Below are positions 31,258 to 39,486 of a stretch of DNA of 51,037 bases, piece after piece. Below the pieces are notes generated by a model. It was given only the letters and a program-made list of their open reading frames with translations, did no database searches and was not told the origin of the DNA. Every line of letters starts with the position of its first letter. The stretch's first letter is position 1. Source of the stretch: a virus. A program made the translations under genes and the position numbers. The stretch is from IMG/VR virus record IMGVR_UViG_3300034064_001158, positions 1 through 51,037 of that record, one strand, 5' to 3'.

Positions 31258-32274
31258 TTATAGAGTCTGGTAGATGGTTAGCAACAAATTGGGATCATAA
31301 AAATCGCTCTTGATGTTAGTTATCTGATCGATGATGATCTGGTCGACGGACTCGAACTTGACACTTCCAGGCGAAAGGTCAGCACTTATATTGCCAGTCT
31401 TGATAGGTATCAGAGCCATCTCACGCAAGCCATAGTTGCCTACAAATTGATCCTTGATGAACGTAGCCTCTTCATAGGAGATATCGATGTCAAGATCGAC
31501 TCGAACGTGCATATTCTCCTTTAGAATGGTACTAGCGTTGTCGATCACTTCGCTTAGTTTGCTCACTAAGTACAACGGCTGTTTGGGCCAGTGACGATAC
31601 ACGGGCTCGGCCCCCCAGTCGAGTATCATACATCCTCTCTTGGCATCACCAGCGTCTGCAAAGTTATGAGGGAAGCAGTTGCCAATGTAGTGGATATTTT
31701 GCTTTTGCTGTCTCATGTGAAAGTGACCTGAGAAGACGTCACCGACACTATGGAAATGCTCCATTTTGGTATGACCTTGATCTGGCATTTCCACTTTGGC
31801 ATTCATTAGGAAGTGAGGAAGCTCGAAATGACCGAACACGTATTTGGCGTTAAGTTTTTCGATCTTTTTGTGTTCATCACCTACTAGCCAAGGAGCAATG
31901 ACGACGTCACCGGACTTGAACCAGTCATTGCAAATCTGAATGTTTGGCAAATGCCGCGCCCATTCAAGAGAATGACAATTTCTACTCTCCCTGAAAAAAT
32001 TGTCATGGTTCCCGACGATAATGAATGATTGAGAAAAGGCGTCATTTATCTTCTCGAACGCCTTTAGTGAGTATTGCAGAGTTTGAATATTCAATGATGA
32101 ACGATTATGATGCCAATCACCTAAAAATAATGCGGTATCACATCCTTCTATTTTTGCAGTTTCGATGATCCAATCAATAAATTCATCGCAATCCTTGAGA
32201 TGCGTGAGTGAATTATTCCTAAGTCCATAATGAATATCCGTAAAAACTATCGCTTTTTTGAAAAGATTTGACAT
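31258..32274 (-). CDS. 47: Recombination endonuclease nuclease subunit, gp47-like (SbcD/Mre11 family)
   Basis: 338 residues from ATG 32274; a GTG 27 bases upstream is in frame but sits at the predicted transcription start. The metallophosphatase motifs are all present: VFTDIHYGL (near 12), FLGDWHHN (near 52), VGNHDNF (near 91), VFGHFELPHF and FSGHFHMRQ (His ligands). It is the manganese-dependent nuclease partner of gp46. A sigma70-type promoter lies upstream at 32308-32336, so this operon is expressed before late genes. No SD is evident before ATG 32274. Confidence 0.93.
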   Translation of the reverse strand: MSNLFKKAIVFTDIHYGLRNNSLTHLKDCDEFIDWIIETAKIEGCDTALFLGDWHHNRSSLNIQTLQYSLKAFEKINDAFSQSFIIVGNHDNFFRESRNCHSLEWARHLPNIQICNDWFKSGDVVIAPWLVGDEHKKIEKLNAKYVFGHFELPHFLMNAKVEMPDQGHTKMEHFHSVGDVFSGHFHMRQQKQNIHYIGNCFPHNFADAGDAKRGCMILDWGAEPVYRHWPKQPLYLVSKLSEVIDNASTILKENMHVRVDLDIDISYEEATFIKDQFVGNYGLREMALIPIKTGNISADLSPGSVKFESVDQIIIDQITNIKSDFYDPNLLLTIYQTL

Positions 32275-32307
32275 TTTTTTTATCTTAAATAAATAGTACA
32301 CAAATAC

Positions 32308-32336
32308 AATATACTACATGTAAGACAAGAAGTCAA
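32308..32336 (-). promoter_or_regulatory. Sigma70-type promoter of the gp47-gp46 operon
   Basis: Minus strand TTGACT (32336-32331), 17 bases, TATATT (32313-32308). Confidence 0.7.
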
Positions 32337-32413
32337 CAGAAATCTGACTTATATTAGTTGCGGATCGCAGTGCGCTAACACTCATCCGCCTTAACGTCTC
32401 GGGAGACATCAAC

Positions 32414-33028
32414 ATGGCTATTTATTCTGAAAAAAAGTACTGCGTTTATTTGACATCCTACTCAGGCAATAAATTACCTCCATTCTACGTCGGCTCAACA
32501 AGCATTGACAGAATTAAGTCCGGCTATCGTGGTAGTATAAAGTCAAAAAAGTACAGAAAAACTTTCAAAAAAGAGATGATGGAAAATCCACATCTATTCA
32601 AAACTCAAATTATTCACTCCTATTACTCAAGAAAGATGGCATTATTCAAGGAAAAAAGAGTTCAGGTTAGACTCGACGTAGTGAGGTCGTCAATGTACTT
32701 CAATGAGTCAATCGCTCAGGTTAACGGAATGTTCGGCAGGGATAATAGTGGGGAAAATCATCCACTATTTGGAATAGGCCACAGTGAGAAAACAAAATCA
32801 CTGATAAGTCTGAATCACTCTGATGTTTCCGGAGAAAAAAATCCTAGAGCGAGGAAAATTCTACTGATTTCACCAACTGGAGAATTTATCATATGTCACG
32901 GCGATTTATCTAAAAAATGTGATCTTTGGGGATTTAGTTATGCAACAATATACTCTAATATCTCACATGATATAAAAATTATATCTCGAAGAAAAAATAA
33001 AGGTTTGCGATACTGTTATATTGACTGA
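32414..33028 (+). CDS. GIY-YIG homing endonuclease, free-standing
   Basis: 204 residues. The GIY-YIG core is at residues 9-28 (YCVYLTSY, then FYVGS). Residues 111-145 hold NUMOD3-type DNA-binding motifs (SGENHPLFGIGHSEKTKSLI, then GEKNPRARKI). These are the marks of Seg-like endonucleases of T4 relatives, which cut related phages at a nearby site and spread by recombination. It stands alone on the plus strand between gp47 and gp55, with SD GGGAG. An upstream GCGGAT/ATCCGC pairing at about 32360-32390 could control its translation. No intron around it is visible. Confidence 0.85.
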   Translation: MAIYSEKKYCVYLTSYSGNKLPPFYVGSTSIDRIKSGYRGSIKSKKYRKTFKKEMMENPHLFKTQIIHSYYSRKMALFKEKRVQVRLDVVRSSMYFNESIAQVNGMFGRDNSGENHPLFGIGHSEKTKSLISLNHSDVSGEKNPRARKILLISPTGEFIICHGDLSKKCDLWGFSYATIYSNISHDIKIISRRKNKGLRYCYID

Positions 33029-33042
33029 AAATTCAGTGCAAT

Positions 33043-33076
33043 ATGGTTCAGTGTGAATGGTAACACACTGAACCAT
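33043..33076. terminator. Perfect 13-bp hairpin between converging genes
   Basis: ATGGTTCAGTGTG, 8 bases, CACACTGAACCAT. It lies between the homing endonuclease and gp55 stops. There is no long U-run, so it may act in both directions as a partial terminator or as an mRNA end stabiliser. Confidence 0.55.
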
Positions 33077-33081
33077 TGTTG

Positions 33082-33969
33082 TCAACTGTTTTTCATGCTT
33101 TCTAAGAATCTTGCCTCTTCCAACTCGAACTCTCCCTTGATCTGTCTTGTCCATGATGGGTCAAGTCCGTTTTGCTCCAGAAGATCGTCTCGAATATTTT
33201 GACTCTTTCTTTCGTTATTCAGTACCACTCTAAATGCGTTTGTCATGCAGCAGGTGTAGTACGCAAATGGATTGTCGGAACGACCTTCATTGAAGGTTAG
33301 ACCGGCCAACGTCAACTGAAGCAGTGCATGACTCTTCATCTCATCCAGATACGTGTAGCCTCGCCAGTTGCCTTTACTCGCATATCGATCGCACAACATG
33401 ATGTACATCCTGGCTAGATTGTCCGATATTCTGCCATGATCTTTGCTGAACTCGCCATCTTCTAAGCTACCTTTCCAATGACTTTTGCCAACGATATACA
33501 GTTGGTTGTTTTCATCGACTCGGTAGTGGTAAAATGGAACGAAGTTGAGACGAACGTATTTGGTAGACAGCACCGGAATATCGTCGTCGGCAGCGTCGAA
33601 CACCTCAGACACGTCAAAAGCCAGATCCATCAGCTCGACCTTGGCTTTCTTCTTGGGTTTATTTTTCGAGACTTTCGCCGGCGCCAATGGAATATGATCC
33701 CAGCAAGTCACTCTAAATACTAGATCGGTAATATTTATGGAGTTGATATCTATGATTTCGCCGAATTCTTTCTTCGCTCTATCAACTCTCCTTTGTTTGG
33801 CTTTTTGTATATTTTCCTCGGTTATTTCCTCTATAGTCTCAAGTATAATATCTGGCCAGTGATCTGCATCCCTATCACGGAAACTACAGTAGCTAATCTT
33901 GCTCAGATGTATCTCTTTGAGTATATCTCGATTGTTTAGGTAATTTTTTTGAACTCTTGGTTTAATCAC
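33082..33969 (-). CDS. 55: Late-transcription sigma factor, gp55-like
   Basis: 295 residues, longer than T4 gp55 (185), with the extra length in the N-terminal 150 residues (a Lys-rich PKKKAKVELM hinge near 110). The conserved part is near residues 205-270: YTYLDEMKSHALLQLTLAGL, DNPFAYYTCCMTNAFRVVLN and NERKSQNIRDDLLEQNG. T4 gp55 binds host RNA polymerase and, with the sliding clamp, recognises TATAAATA promoters. Start is GTG 33969 with a perfect AGGAGG SD. It explains the GATAAATA elements found in this window. A TTGACA lies upstream (near 34010) with a weak -10. Confidence 0.88.
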   Translation of the reverse strand: MIKPRVQKNYLNNRDILKEIHLSKISYCSFRDRDADHWPDIILETIEEITEENIQKAKQRRVDRAKKEFGEIIDINSINITDLVFRVTCWDHIPLAPAKVSKNKPKKKAKVELMDLAFDVSEVFDAADDDIPVLSTKYVRLNFVPFYHYRVDENNQLYIVGKSHWKGSLEDGEFSKDHGRISDNLARMYIMLCDRYASKGNWRGYTYLDEMKSHALLQLTLAGLTFNEGRSDNPFAYYTCCMTNAFRVVLNNERKSQNIRDDLLEQNGLDPSWTRQIKGEFELEEARFLESMKNS

Positions 33970-34043
33970 GTTATCCTCCTAGGAGAGAATAGCTTATCAC
34001 AATACTGAGTTCATGTCAAGTACTTTTTAGCTAAAATCGGACA

Positions 34044-34051
34044 GATAAATA
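34044..34051 (+). promoter_or_regulatory. Late promoter of the baseplate operon
   Basis: GATAAATA, 21 bases before ATG 34073. The genes to 43145 are tightly packed or overlapping and no other late octamer was found within them, so this may drive about 9 kb. Confidence 0.65.
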
Positions 34052-34072
34052 CACGATAACCAGGAATATAAT

Positions 34073-34981
34073 ATGCCAGTAGCACCAGAAGAACCTGTAG
34101 TAACTCTCCCAGAAGTCGACGTTACTGCACAGCGTGAATTTGAAACTCCAATTGAGTTCGCAATGGCCGAAGAGGCAAGGCGCCAACAGACTCTTGCGTC
34201 TCAAAGAAAGCAGATAAACAATGGCGATTGGCGGGTTCGTCTGAGATTGGCACCTCAAAGCCAATACTTATATAACGATCCATCAGGCGCAGGTATATTG
34301 CAACCATTGGTAGATACTGATGGTATAATATTCCCTTATACTCCCAAGATAAGTATGAACTATAAGGCCACATATCAAGAAACGCCGCTTACACATTCTA
34401 ACTATACTGGATACTTTTACCAGAACAGTTCGGTTGATTCGGTTGAAATTCAATGTATGTTCACGGCACAGGATACTTACGAAGCTAACTATTTGTTGGC
34501 AGTTATTCATTTTTTCAGGTCGGTGACAAAAATGTTCTACGGACAAGATGCACAGCGAGGCAGCCCTCCACCATTGGTTTACTTGTCTGGACTCGGCGAA
34601 TACCAGTTCAATGAACATAGCTGCGCGGTGAGGAACTTCAACTATTCTCTTCCGAGCGACGTGGATTATATCAGAGCAGGCAGCGTGGCACAGACTAGCC
34701 AGAACTCGAATAACCAGCGCAATAGGCAAACGGTTGCGGTGAACAACCAGAAAAGTGGAGTGCAGAGATTGAGGGCTGCGTCGTTGACTAAAGGAGCAAT
34801 ACCAATCAGTACGGTACCAGCAGGAACAAAAACTTTGAACGTCAACAATCCCACCTATGTGCCTACCAAGTTGGATATTTCAATAACATTGATACCGATG
34901 TTGAGCAGACGCCAGGTAAGTCAACAATTCAGTTTGCAAGGATTTGCAAATGGCAAACTACTGAGAGGAGGGTTCTGGTAA
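34073..34981 (+). CDS. Baseplate tail-tube cap/initiator protein (gp48-like)
   Basis: 302 residues. After a 45-residue polar leader come VRLRLAPQSQYLYNDPSGAG, LVDTDGIIFPYTPKISMNYK, then EIQCMFTAQDTYEANYLLAV and FFRSVTKMFYGQDA, which match tube cap proteins of aquatic T4-like phages (gp48 or gp54 in T4). The C-terminus FSLQGFANGKLLRGGFW is also typical. It would sit on the hub and start polymerisation of the tail tube. Its stop overlaps the next start (TAATG). Confidence 0.65.
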   Translation: MPVAPEEPVVTLPEVDVTAQREFETPIEFAMAEEARRQQTLASQRKQINNGDWRVRLRLAPQSQYLYNDPSGAGILQPLVDTDGIIFPYTPKISMNYKATYQETPLTHSNYTGYFYQNSSVDSVEIQCMFTAQDTYEANYLLAVIHFFRSVTKMFYGQDAQRGSPPPLVYLSGLGEYQFNEHSCAVRNFNYSLPSDVDYIRAGSVAQTSQNSNNQRNRQTVAVNNQKSGVQRLRAASLTKGAIPISTVPAGTKTLNVNNPTYVPTKLDISITLIPMLSRRQVSQQFSLQGFANGKLLRGGFW

Positions 34982-35283
34982 TGGCCGCAACGTATAACGC
35001 AATGAGTCCATACTATGCAACTGGATATGATCAATACTACTTGGACGTGATGGTCAATCGTCCTATTCCTAAGCAAACGGACGATCGCTTTTTCACCATA
35101 AACCAGACCTACCAGTACAGACCTGATCTGCTGGCGTTTGACTTGTACGACAACTCGGAGTTATGGTGGGTATTCTATCAGCGCAACCCGAACACCCTAC
35201 AGGCCCCGCCGCTTGACTTTGCTGCTGGAACGATGATTTATTTACCGAAGATCACTACGCTACAAGCGGCACTAGGATTCTAA
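34981..35283 (+). CDS. 53: Baseplate wedge protein, gp53-like
   Basis: 100 residues. The central YRPDLLAFDLYDNSELWWVF followed by YQRNPNTLQAP and GTMIYLPK is the gp53 pattern, a small LysM-like fold that joins baseplate wedges around the hub. T4 gp53 is 196 residues, so this is a short form containing the core only. Start ATG 34981 overlaps the previous stop; the SD (GAGAGGAGGG) lies inside the preceding gene. Confidence 0.82.
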   Translation: MAATYNAMSPYYATGYDQYYLDVMVNRPIPKQTDDRFFTINQTYQYRPDLLAFDLYDNSELWWVFYQRNPNTLQAPPLDFAAGTMIYLPKITTLQAALGF

Positions 35284-35284
35284 C

Positions 35285-37951
35285 ATGCCAGTAAACAATG
35301 GCCCACAGGATACTCCACTTAGCTCTGCTGGCTTAGTGGCACAAGCGCAACAGGCAAGGGATGATGGAGCTGCGGTTCAATTCCCAAACCAGCAGCCTAT
35401 CACATTGTCGGCAACGGAAAGATTCAATTCACCACTGAGCCAACAGTTCGGCACCGACGCTCCTGTGCGAACTTTAGCGCAGACGCAGTCTACTCCTCCA
35501 AACAGTATTGTAAAAGTCGGCACCGACGTTGGTAGAACGCTACCAGGTGGTGGTAGCCCGCTCGATGAAGTATTCCCATATACGAATGATGCTGCCAAGA
35601 GGGTCCAAGACGACGTTACATCCGCGACGAAAAAGATCATCGACGACATTGCCGGAAGAGGAGCGCCAGGGGATGATGCTAGTCTCAAAAACCAAACGCA
35701 GGCCACACTCGATAACCTATTCGACAATACCATAGTCGCTCAGCCAAATATACTGGACAAGTACTCGTCCTATACTTACGTCGCATCGTTTTACCTGATG
35801 TCGCCAGAGGACATGCAGAAGCTGGTCGACAGTAGGAACACGGATATTAGTGGAGCGCAACTACTATTTCAAAGCGGCGGCGCTCCACAAGTTAGTCCTA
35901 TAGGAGCACCAGGACGAAATCCATACTTCAACATGGACTATTATATCGACCACATCAAGCTAAAGACTACATTGACGGGTGCAGGCACGAATTCAGGACA
36001 CAACAGCACCGAGCTTGAGATGACAGTTATCGAGCCAAACGGTATCACCCTCGTTCCTAACTTGAGAAAAGCCGTCGAGGAATACGTTGGTCTACGCAGT
36101 CTACAATCACAAGTGTACCTGCTGGTCATTCGGTTTTATGGATACGATGAGCAGGGAAACCTAGTCAGATGTGGCAACAATCTAGGCAACGGCAGTGATA
36201 CCAACGCGTTTATCGAGAAATTTTTGCCTCTGCAAATCACCAAGCTAGACTTCAAGGTAGCAAGCAAGACCGTGGAATATAGAATGGAGTTTGCGTGTAT
36301 TCAATATAGCGTGGCGGCAGGCTCGGCCAGGAACAGTTTGCTTACGAACATTGAGCTGAGTGGACAGACCGTGAAGGAAGTGTTGGACGGCGCGATGGTG
36401 CCCGCTCAAGCTACCTCAGGGCAACGTGACAACCAAACGTCAACAGAGTCGGGTGCAAGAGCTCCTCTCGCGCCGGAGAAGGCAACGTCCTCGACCAACC
36501 CTAAGGGAACATATCGCCCAGGTCTTATAGCAACGCTCAACCGATATCAGGAAGAGCTGGTCAAAAAAGGAACCTACCTATATCCAGACAAGTATACCAT
36601 AGAGTTCTCGACTCCAGCAATAGCAAATGCCAAGATTCTGGTAAAAGGAGGAGACAACAAGGGAACTGGCATGCAGATGACTGATTCAGCTGCTGCTAGG
36701 ACCGTTCCCGATAAGCAGTCGGTTGACCCAACAAGCCGCCTTACCAGCTTCACGGCAGGACAGCAAGTTACTCAGATCATTGACCAAACCATTCGCAACA
36801 GCACCTACATCACCGATCAGTCCAACACACTGGTTTCCGAAAAAACAGGAGAGCTGTCCGTGAACCCATCCGAGGGCAAAAACACGGCATGGTATAAAAT
36901 AAATATGCAAGCGGTTCCTAGAGTGTTCGATAGCAATAGGAATGACTACGCCTACGATATAAAGTTCCTGATAACACCATATCAGATAGCCGACATGAAG
37001 TCAAGTTATTTCAACTCGCCCAAAATTACAGGTGTCCACAAACGGTACGACTACTGGTTCACAGGACAAAACACTCAGGTACTCAACTACGAGCAGACCT
37101 ATGACCTAACTTACTACGTCACTCTTACTGGCGATAACGGCTCAGCTGGTTCGCTAGGTGACAACACAGAGATCAAGCAGGTATATTCTCCTCGAAGTGG
37201 ACAAAGCTCACAAGGAGCGGCTGGAAAAACGAACGAAATAGCTGCAAACGCTGCCGACTACCTCTACAGCAAAGGCAATCTAGCAGAAGCAACTCTTACC
37301 ATACTCGGCGATCCGGCTTGGTTGCAGCAAGGTGAATTGCTGGGATTGCCAAGACCTACTGACTTCAAATACGGACCATTTTTGGCTGATGGTACGTTGA
37401 ACTTCGATAGTAGCCAGATCCTGTTTGAGATTGCTATAAATGCACCACAGGACTACAACATGCAAACTGGTCTGATGGATCCCAATACCAGAACGGACGA
37501 AAGTGTGATCAGAACAACCTCAAAAAATGAGGCCAGACGTAGGTACGTGTACTTAGCAATTGATGTGGAAAGCGAGTTCGTCAAGGGGAAATTCACACAG
37601 GTATTGAAGGGTAAACTGTTGGAGGAGATGACCGAACAACGGTTTGCAGACACGCTGGCTCAAGAGCGTGAGGCGCTAAGTAGCCTTATACCTACAACCA
37701 GAGATAGGAACGTCAACACCGATAGAGCCAAAAACGCAGAGAACAACACGAAGAAACAGCAGGCAGCCAAACCAACGACGTCAGGCTCAACGAACAAGAA
37801 CCCGAATCCTACTCCGGTGCCTTCTCCGCCACCTAAGCCGACTACGTCAAATGGCGCAGTGACTCCGGATACTGGAAGAATAGCACCTGATGAGATACTC
37901 GTAGCAACAACAGACTCTAATGTCAACCAATACATCAATAGGGAAGCTTAA
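35285..37951 (+). CDS. Large baseplate/hub structural protein
   Basis: 888 residues, one base after the gp53 stop. Residues 1-150 are polar and repetitive in Gln/Thr/Pro. A folded part follows (KYSSYTYVASFYLMSPEDMQ, then LEMTVIEPNGITLVPNLRKA and YLLVIRFYGYDEQGNLVRCG) that looks like the beta-rich hub domain of T4 gp27-type proteins. A second folded region spans about 540-790. The tail is Pro/Thr-rich with the same TPDTG-like motif seen in the two tape-measure-like proteins. Its place directly before the gp5-like spike supports a hub role (gp27 holds gp5). The gp27 identity is an inference. Confidence 0.6.
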   Translation: MPVNNGPQDTPLSSAGLVAQAQQARDDGAAVQFPNQQPITLSATERFNSPLSQQFGTDAPVRTLAQTQSTPPNSIVKVGTDVGRTLPGGGSPLDEVFPYTNDAAKRVQDDVTSATKKIIDDIAGRGAPGDDASLKNQTQATLDNLFDNTIVAQPNILDKYSSYTYVASFYLMSPEDMQKLVDSRNTDISGAQLLFQSGGAPQVSPIGAPGRNPYFNMDYYIDHIKLKTTLTGAGTNSGHNSTELEMTVIEPNGITLVPNLRKAVEEYVGLRSLQSQVYLLVIRFYGYDEQGNLVRCGNNLGNGSDTNAFIEKFLPLQITKLDFKVASKTVEYRMEFACIQYSVAAGSARNSLLTNIELSGQTVKEVLDGAMVPAQATSGQRDNQTSTESGARAPLAPEKATSSTNPKGTYRPGLIATLNRYQEELVKKGTYLYPDKYTIEFSTPAIANAKILVKGGDNKGTGMQMTDSAAARTVPDKQSVDPTSRLTSFTAGQQVTQIIDQTIRNSTYITDQSNTLVSEKTGELSVNPSEGKNTAWYKINMQAVPRVFDSNRNDYAYDIKFLITPYQIADMKSSYFNSPKITGVHKRYDYWFTGQNTQVLNYEQTYDLTYYVTLTGDNGSAGSLGDNTEIKQVYSPRSGQSSQGAAGKTNEIAANAADYLYSKGNLAEATLTILGDPAWLQQGELLGLPRPTDFKYGPFLADGTLNFDSSQILFEIAINAPQDYNMQTGLMDPNTRTDESVIRTTSKNEARRRYVYLAIDVESEFVKGKFTQVLKGKLLEEMTEQRFADTLAQEREALSSLIPTTRDRNVNTDRAKNAENNTKKQQAAKPTTSGSTNKNPNPTPVPSPPPKPTTSNGAVTPDTGRIAPDEILVATTDSNVNQYINREA

Positions 37952-39486
37952 TGGCAGATAACGTACAACGAACTGGCGGCAGACCAAGTCAATATAAATT
38001 TGACAGAGGTGGCGCACCTGCCGAAATGGGGCCGTTCATAGGGATCGTGGTCAACAACGTAGACACGACCCGAAGCGGAAGGCTTCAAGTGTTCATCGAA
38101 GAATTTGGCGACACCAAAAAGTCCGGCAAACCAAACCTAGAGGACAAGTCAACGTGGCGAACCGTGAGCTACTGCCCGCCATTCTATGGAACAACACCAG
38201 TTCAAAATGGTGGCACAAACTCCAGTGTTGGGCAATACCCAGGCAACAATAACAGCTACGGAATGTGGTTCACTCCACCTGATCTAGGCGTAAAAGTTCT
38301 GTGCTTCTTTGTCTCCGGAGATCCAACTAGGGGATACTACGTCGGTTGCGTGCCGAACCAACAGGTCAACCATATGATTCCTGCCATCGGCGCGGTTTCG
38401 CCTGACAAGAGAGAGGAGCAAAACACAAACCAAAAGACCTACTTCTCGAACGCGCCTCTGCTGCCTGTCACTGAGATCAACATCAACAATGAGCAGATAG
38501 CCGACAGTACCAAGTTCTATGATCAGAAAAAGCCCGTACATTCATACGTGTCCACCGTTCTATTCCAACAGGGACTGATCAACGATCCTGTTCGCGGACC
38601 GATAGCGTCGAGCAGTCAACGTGAAAGTCCAAGCCAATGCTATGGTATAAGCACTCCAGGGCGACCGATATACGCCGGTGGGTCAGCTGAACTCAACAAG
38701 GATCAGACATTCAAGAAGGACGTACAGGACGCCAAGCCAGCAGACGTGAATATCATTGGTCGTCGAGGAGGACATACCTTCGTGATGGACGATGGCGACA
38801 TCGCAGGAAAAAATAACCTTATTCGAATTCGGACGGCTCAAGGTCATCAGATCACTATGAGCGACGATAACAACTGCCTTTATATCATCCACGGCAACGG
38901 ACAAACATGGATAGAGCTAGGTCAAGAAGGAACGGTTGACGTCTACGCTACCAACTCGGTGAACGTGAGGACACAAGGCACACTGAACTTTCACGCCGAT
39001 AAGGACATCAACATGTTCGCAGGCGGTAAACTCAGCATCAAGTCAATGCAGGGAACTACGGTCCAGAGCGAAACGGAACTCAATCTTGCATGTAAGTCAA
39101 GACTGAATCTCTACAGCCAGGCGGCAATAGGCATCAGCGCAAACGGGACCTTAGGAATAAAAGCGAAGACAATGGGCATCAACGGCGGCAGCCAACTGAA
39201 CCTAAAAGCGTCCAAGATAAACCTAAATGGAGCTTCGACGCCCAACGTACCTGTTCCGGCTGGTCTAACCGAATATATCCTTACGGATACGGAATATAAC
39301 TCAAGCAGTGGATGGCAGGTGAAGCCGGATGGGCTCAAGAGCATTGTAACGCGAGCGCCAACGCATGAACCTTATCCGTACCATAACCAAGGAGTGCAAG
39401 CATCGGTGAATCTGGAAAAGGGAAAACCGTCGACACCACCTGGCGCTCCATCTGTGCCTAACAACTGGAGCATCACCAAAAAATGA
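37951..39486 (+). CDS. 5: Baseplate hub spike protein, gp5-like without lysozyme domain
   Basis: 511 residues. An N-terminal OB-fold-like domain (FIGIVVNNVDTTRSGRLQVF, then SYCPPFYG and YGMWFTPPDLGVKVLCFFVS, GYYVGCVP) matches gp5/VgrG proteins. Residues 270-420 form the intertwined beta-helix needle: RIRTAQGHQITMSDDNNCLY, WIELGQEGTVDVYATNSVNV, and many short strand repeats. T4 gp5 carries a lysozyme domain between these parts; here no such domain is seen, and peptidoglycan hydrolysis is probably supplied by the proteins at 18.1-23.8 kb. Its stop overlaps the next start (ATGA). Confidence 0.82.
   Translation: MADNVQRTGGRPSQYKFDRGGAPAEMGPFIGIVVNNVDTTRSGRLQVFIEEFGDTKKSGKPNLEDKSTWRTVSYCPPFYGTTPVQNGGTNSSVGQYPGNNNSYGMWFTPPDLGVKVLCFFVSGDPTRGYYVGCVPNQQVNHMIPAIGAVSPDKREEQNTNQKTYFSNAPLLPVTEININNEQIADSTKFYDQKKPVHSYVSTVLFQQGLINDPVRGPIASSSQRESPSQCYGISTPGRPIYAGGSAELNKDQTFKKDVQDAKPADVNIIGRRGGHTFVMDDGDIAGKNNLIRIRTAQGHQITMSDDNNCLYIIHGNGQTWIELGQEGTVDVYATNSVNVRTQGTLNFHADKDINMFAGGKLSIKSMQGTTVQSETELNLACKSRLNLYSQAAIGISANGTLGIKAKTMGINGGSQLNLKASKINLNGASTPNVPVPAGLTEYILTDTEYNSSSGWQVKPDGLKSIVTRAPTHEPYPYHNQGVQASVNLEKGKPSTPPGAPSVPNNWSITKK

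Noticed and set aside
34122-38541. Several minus-strand open frames opposite the baseplate operon
   Set aside because: All lie antisense to well-recognised genes and lack SD and promoter.
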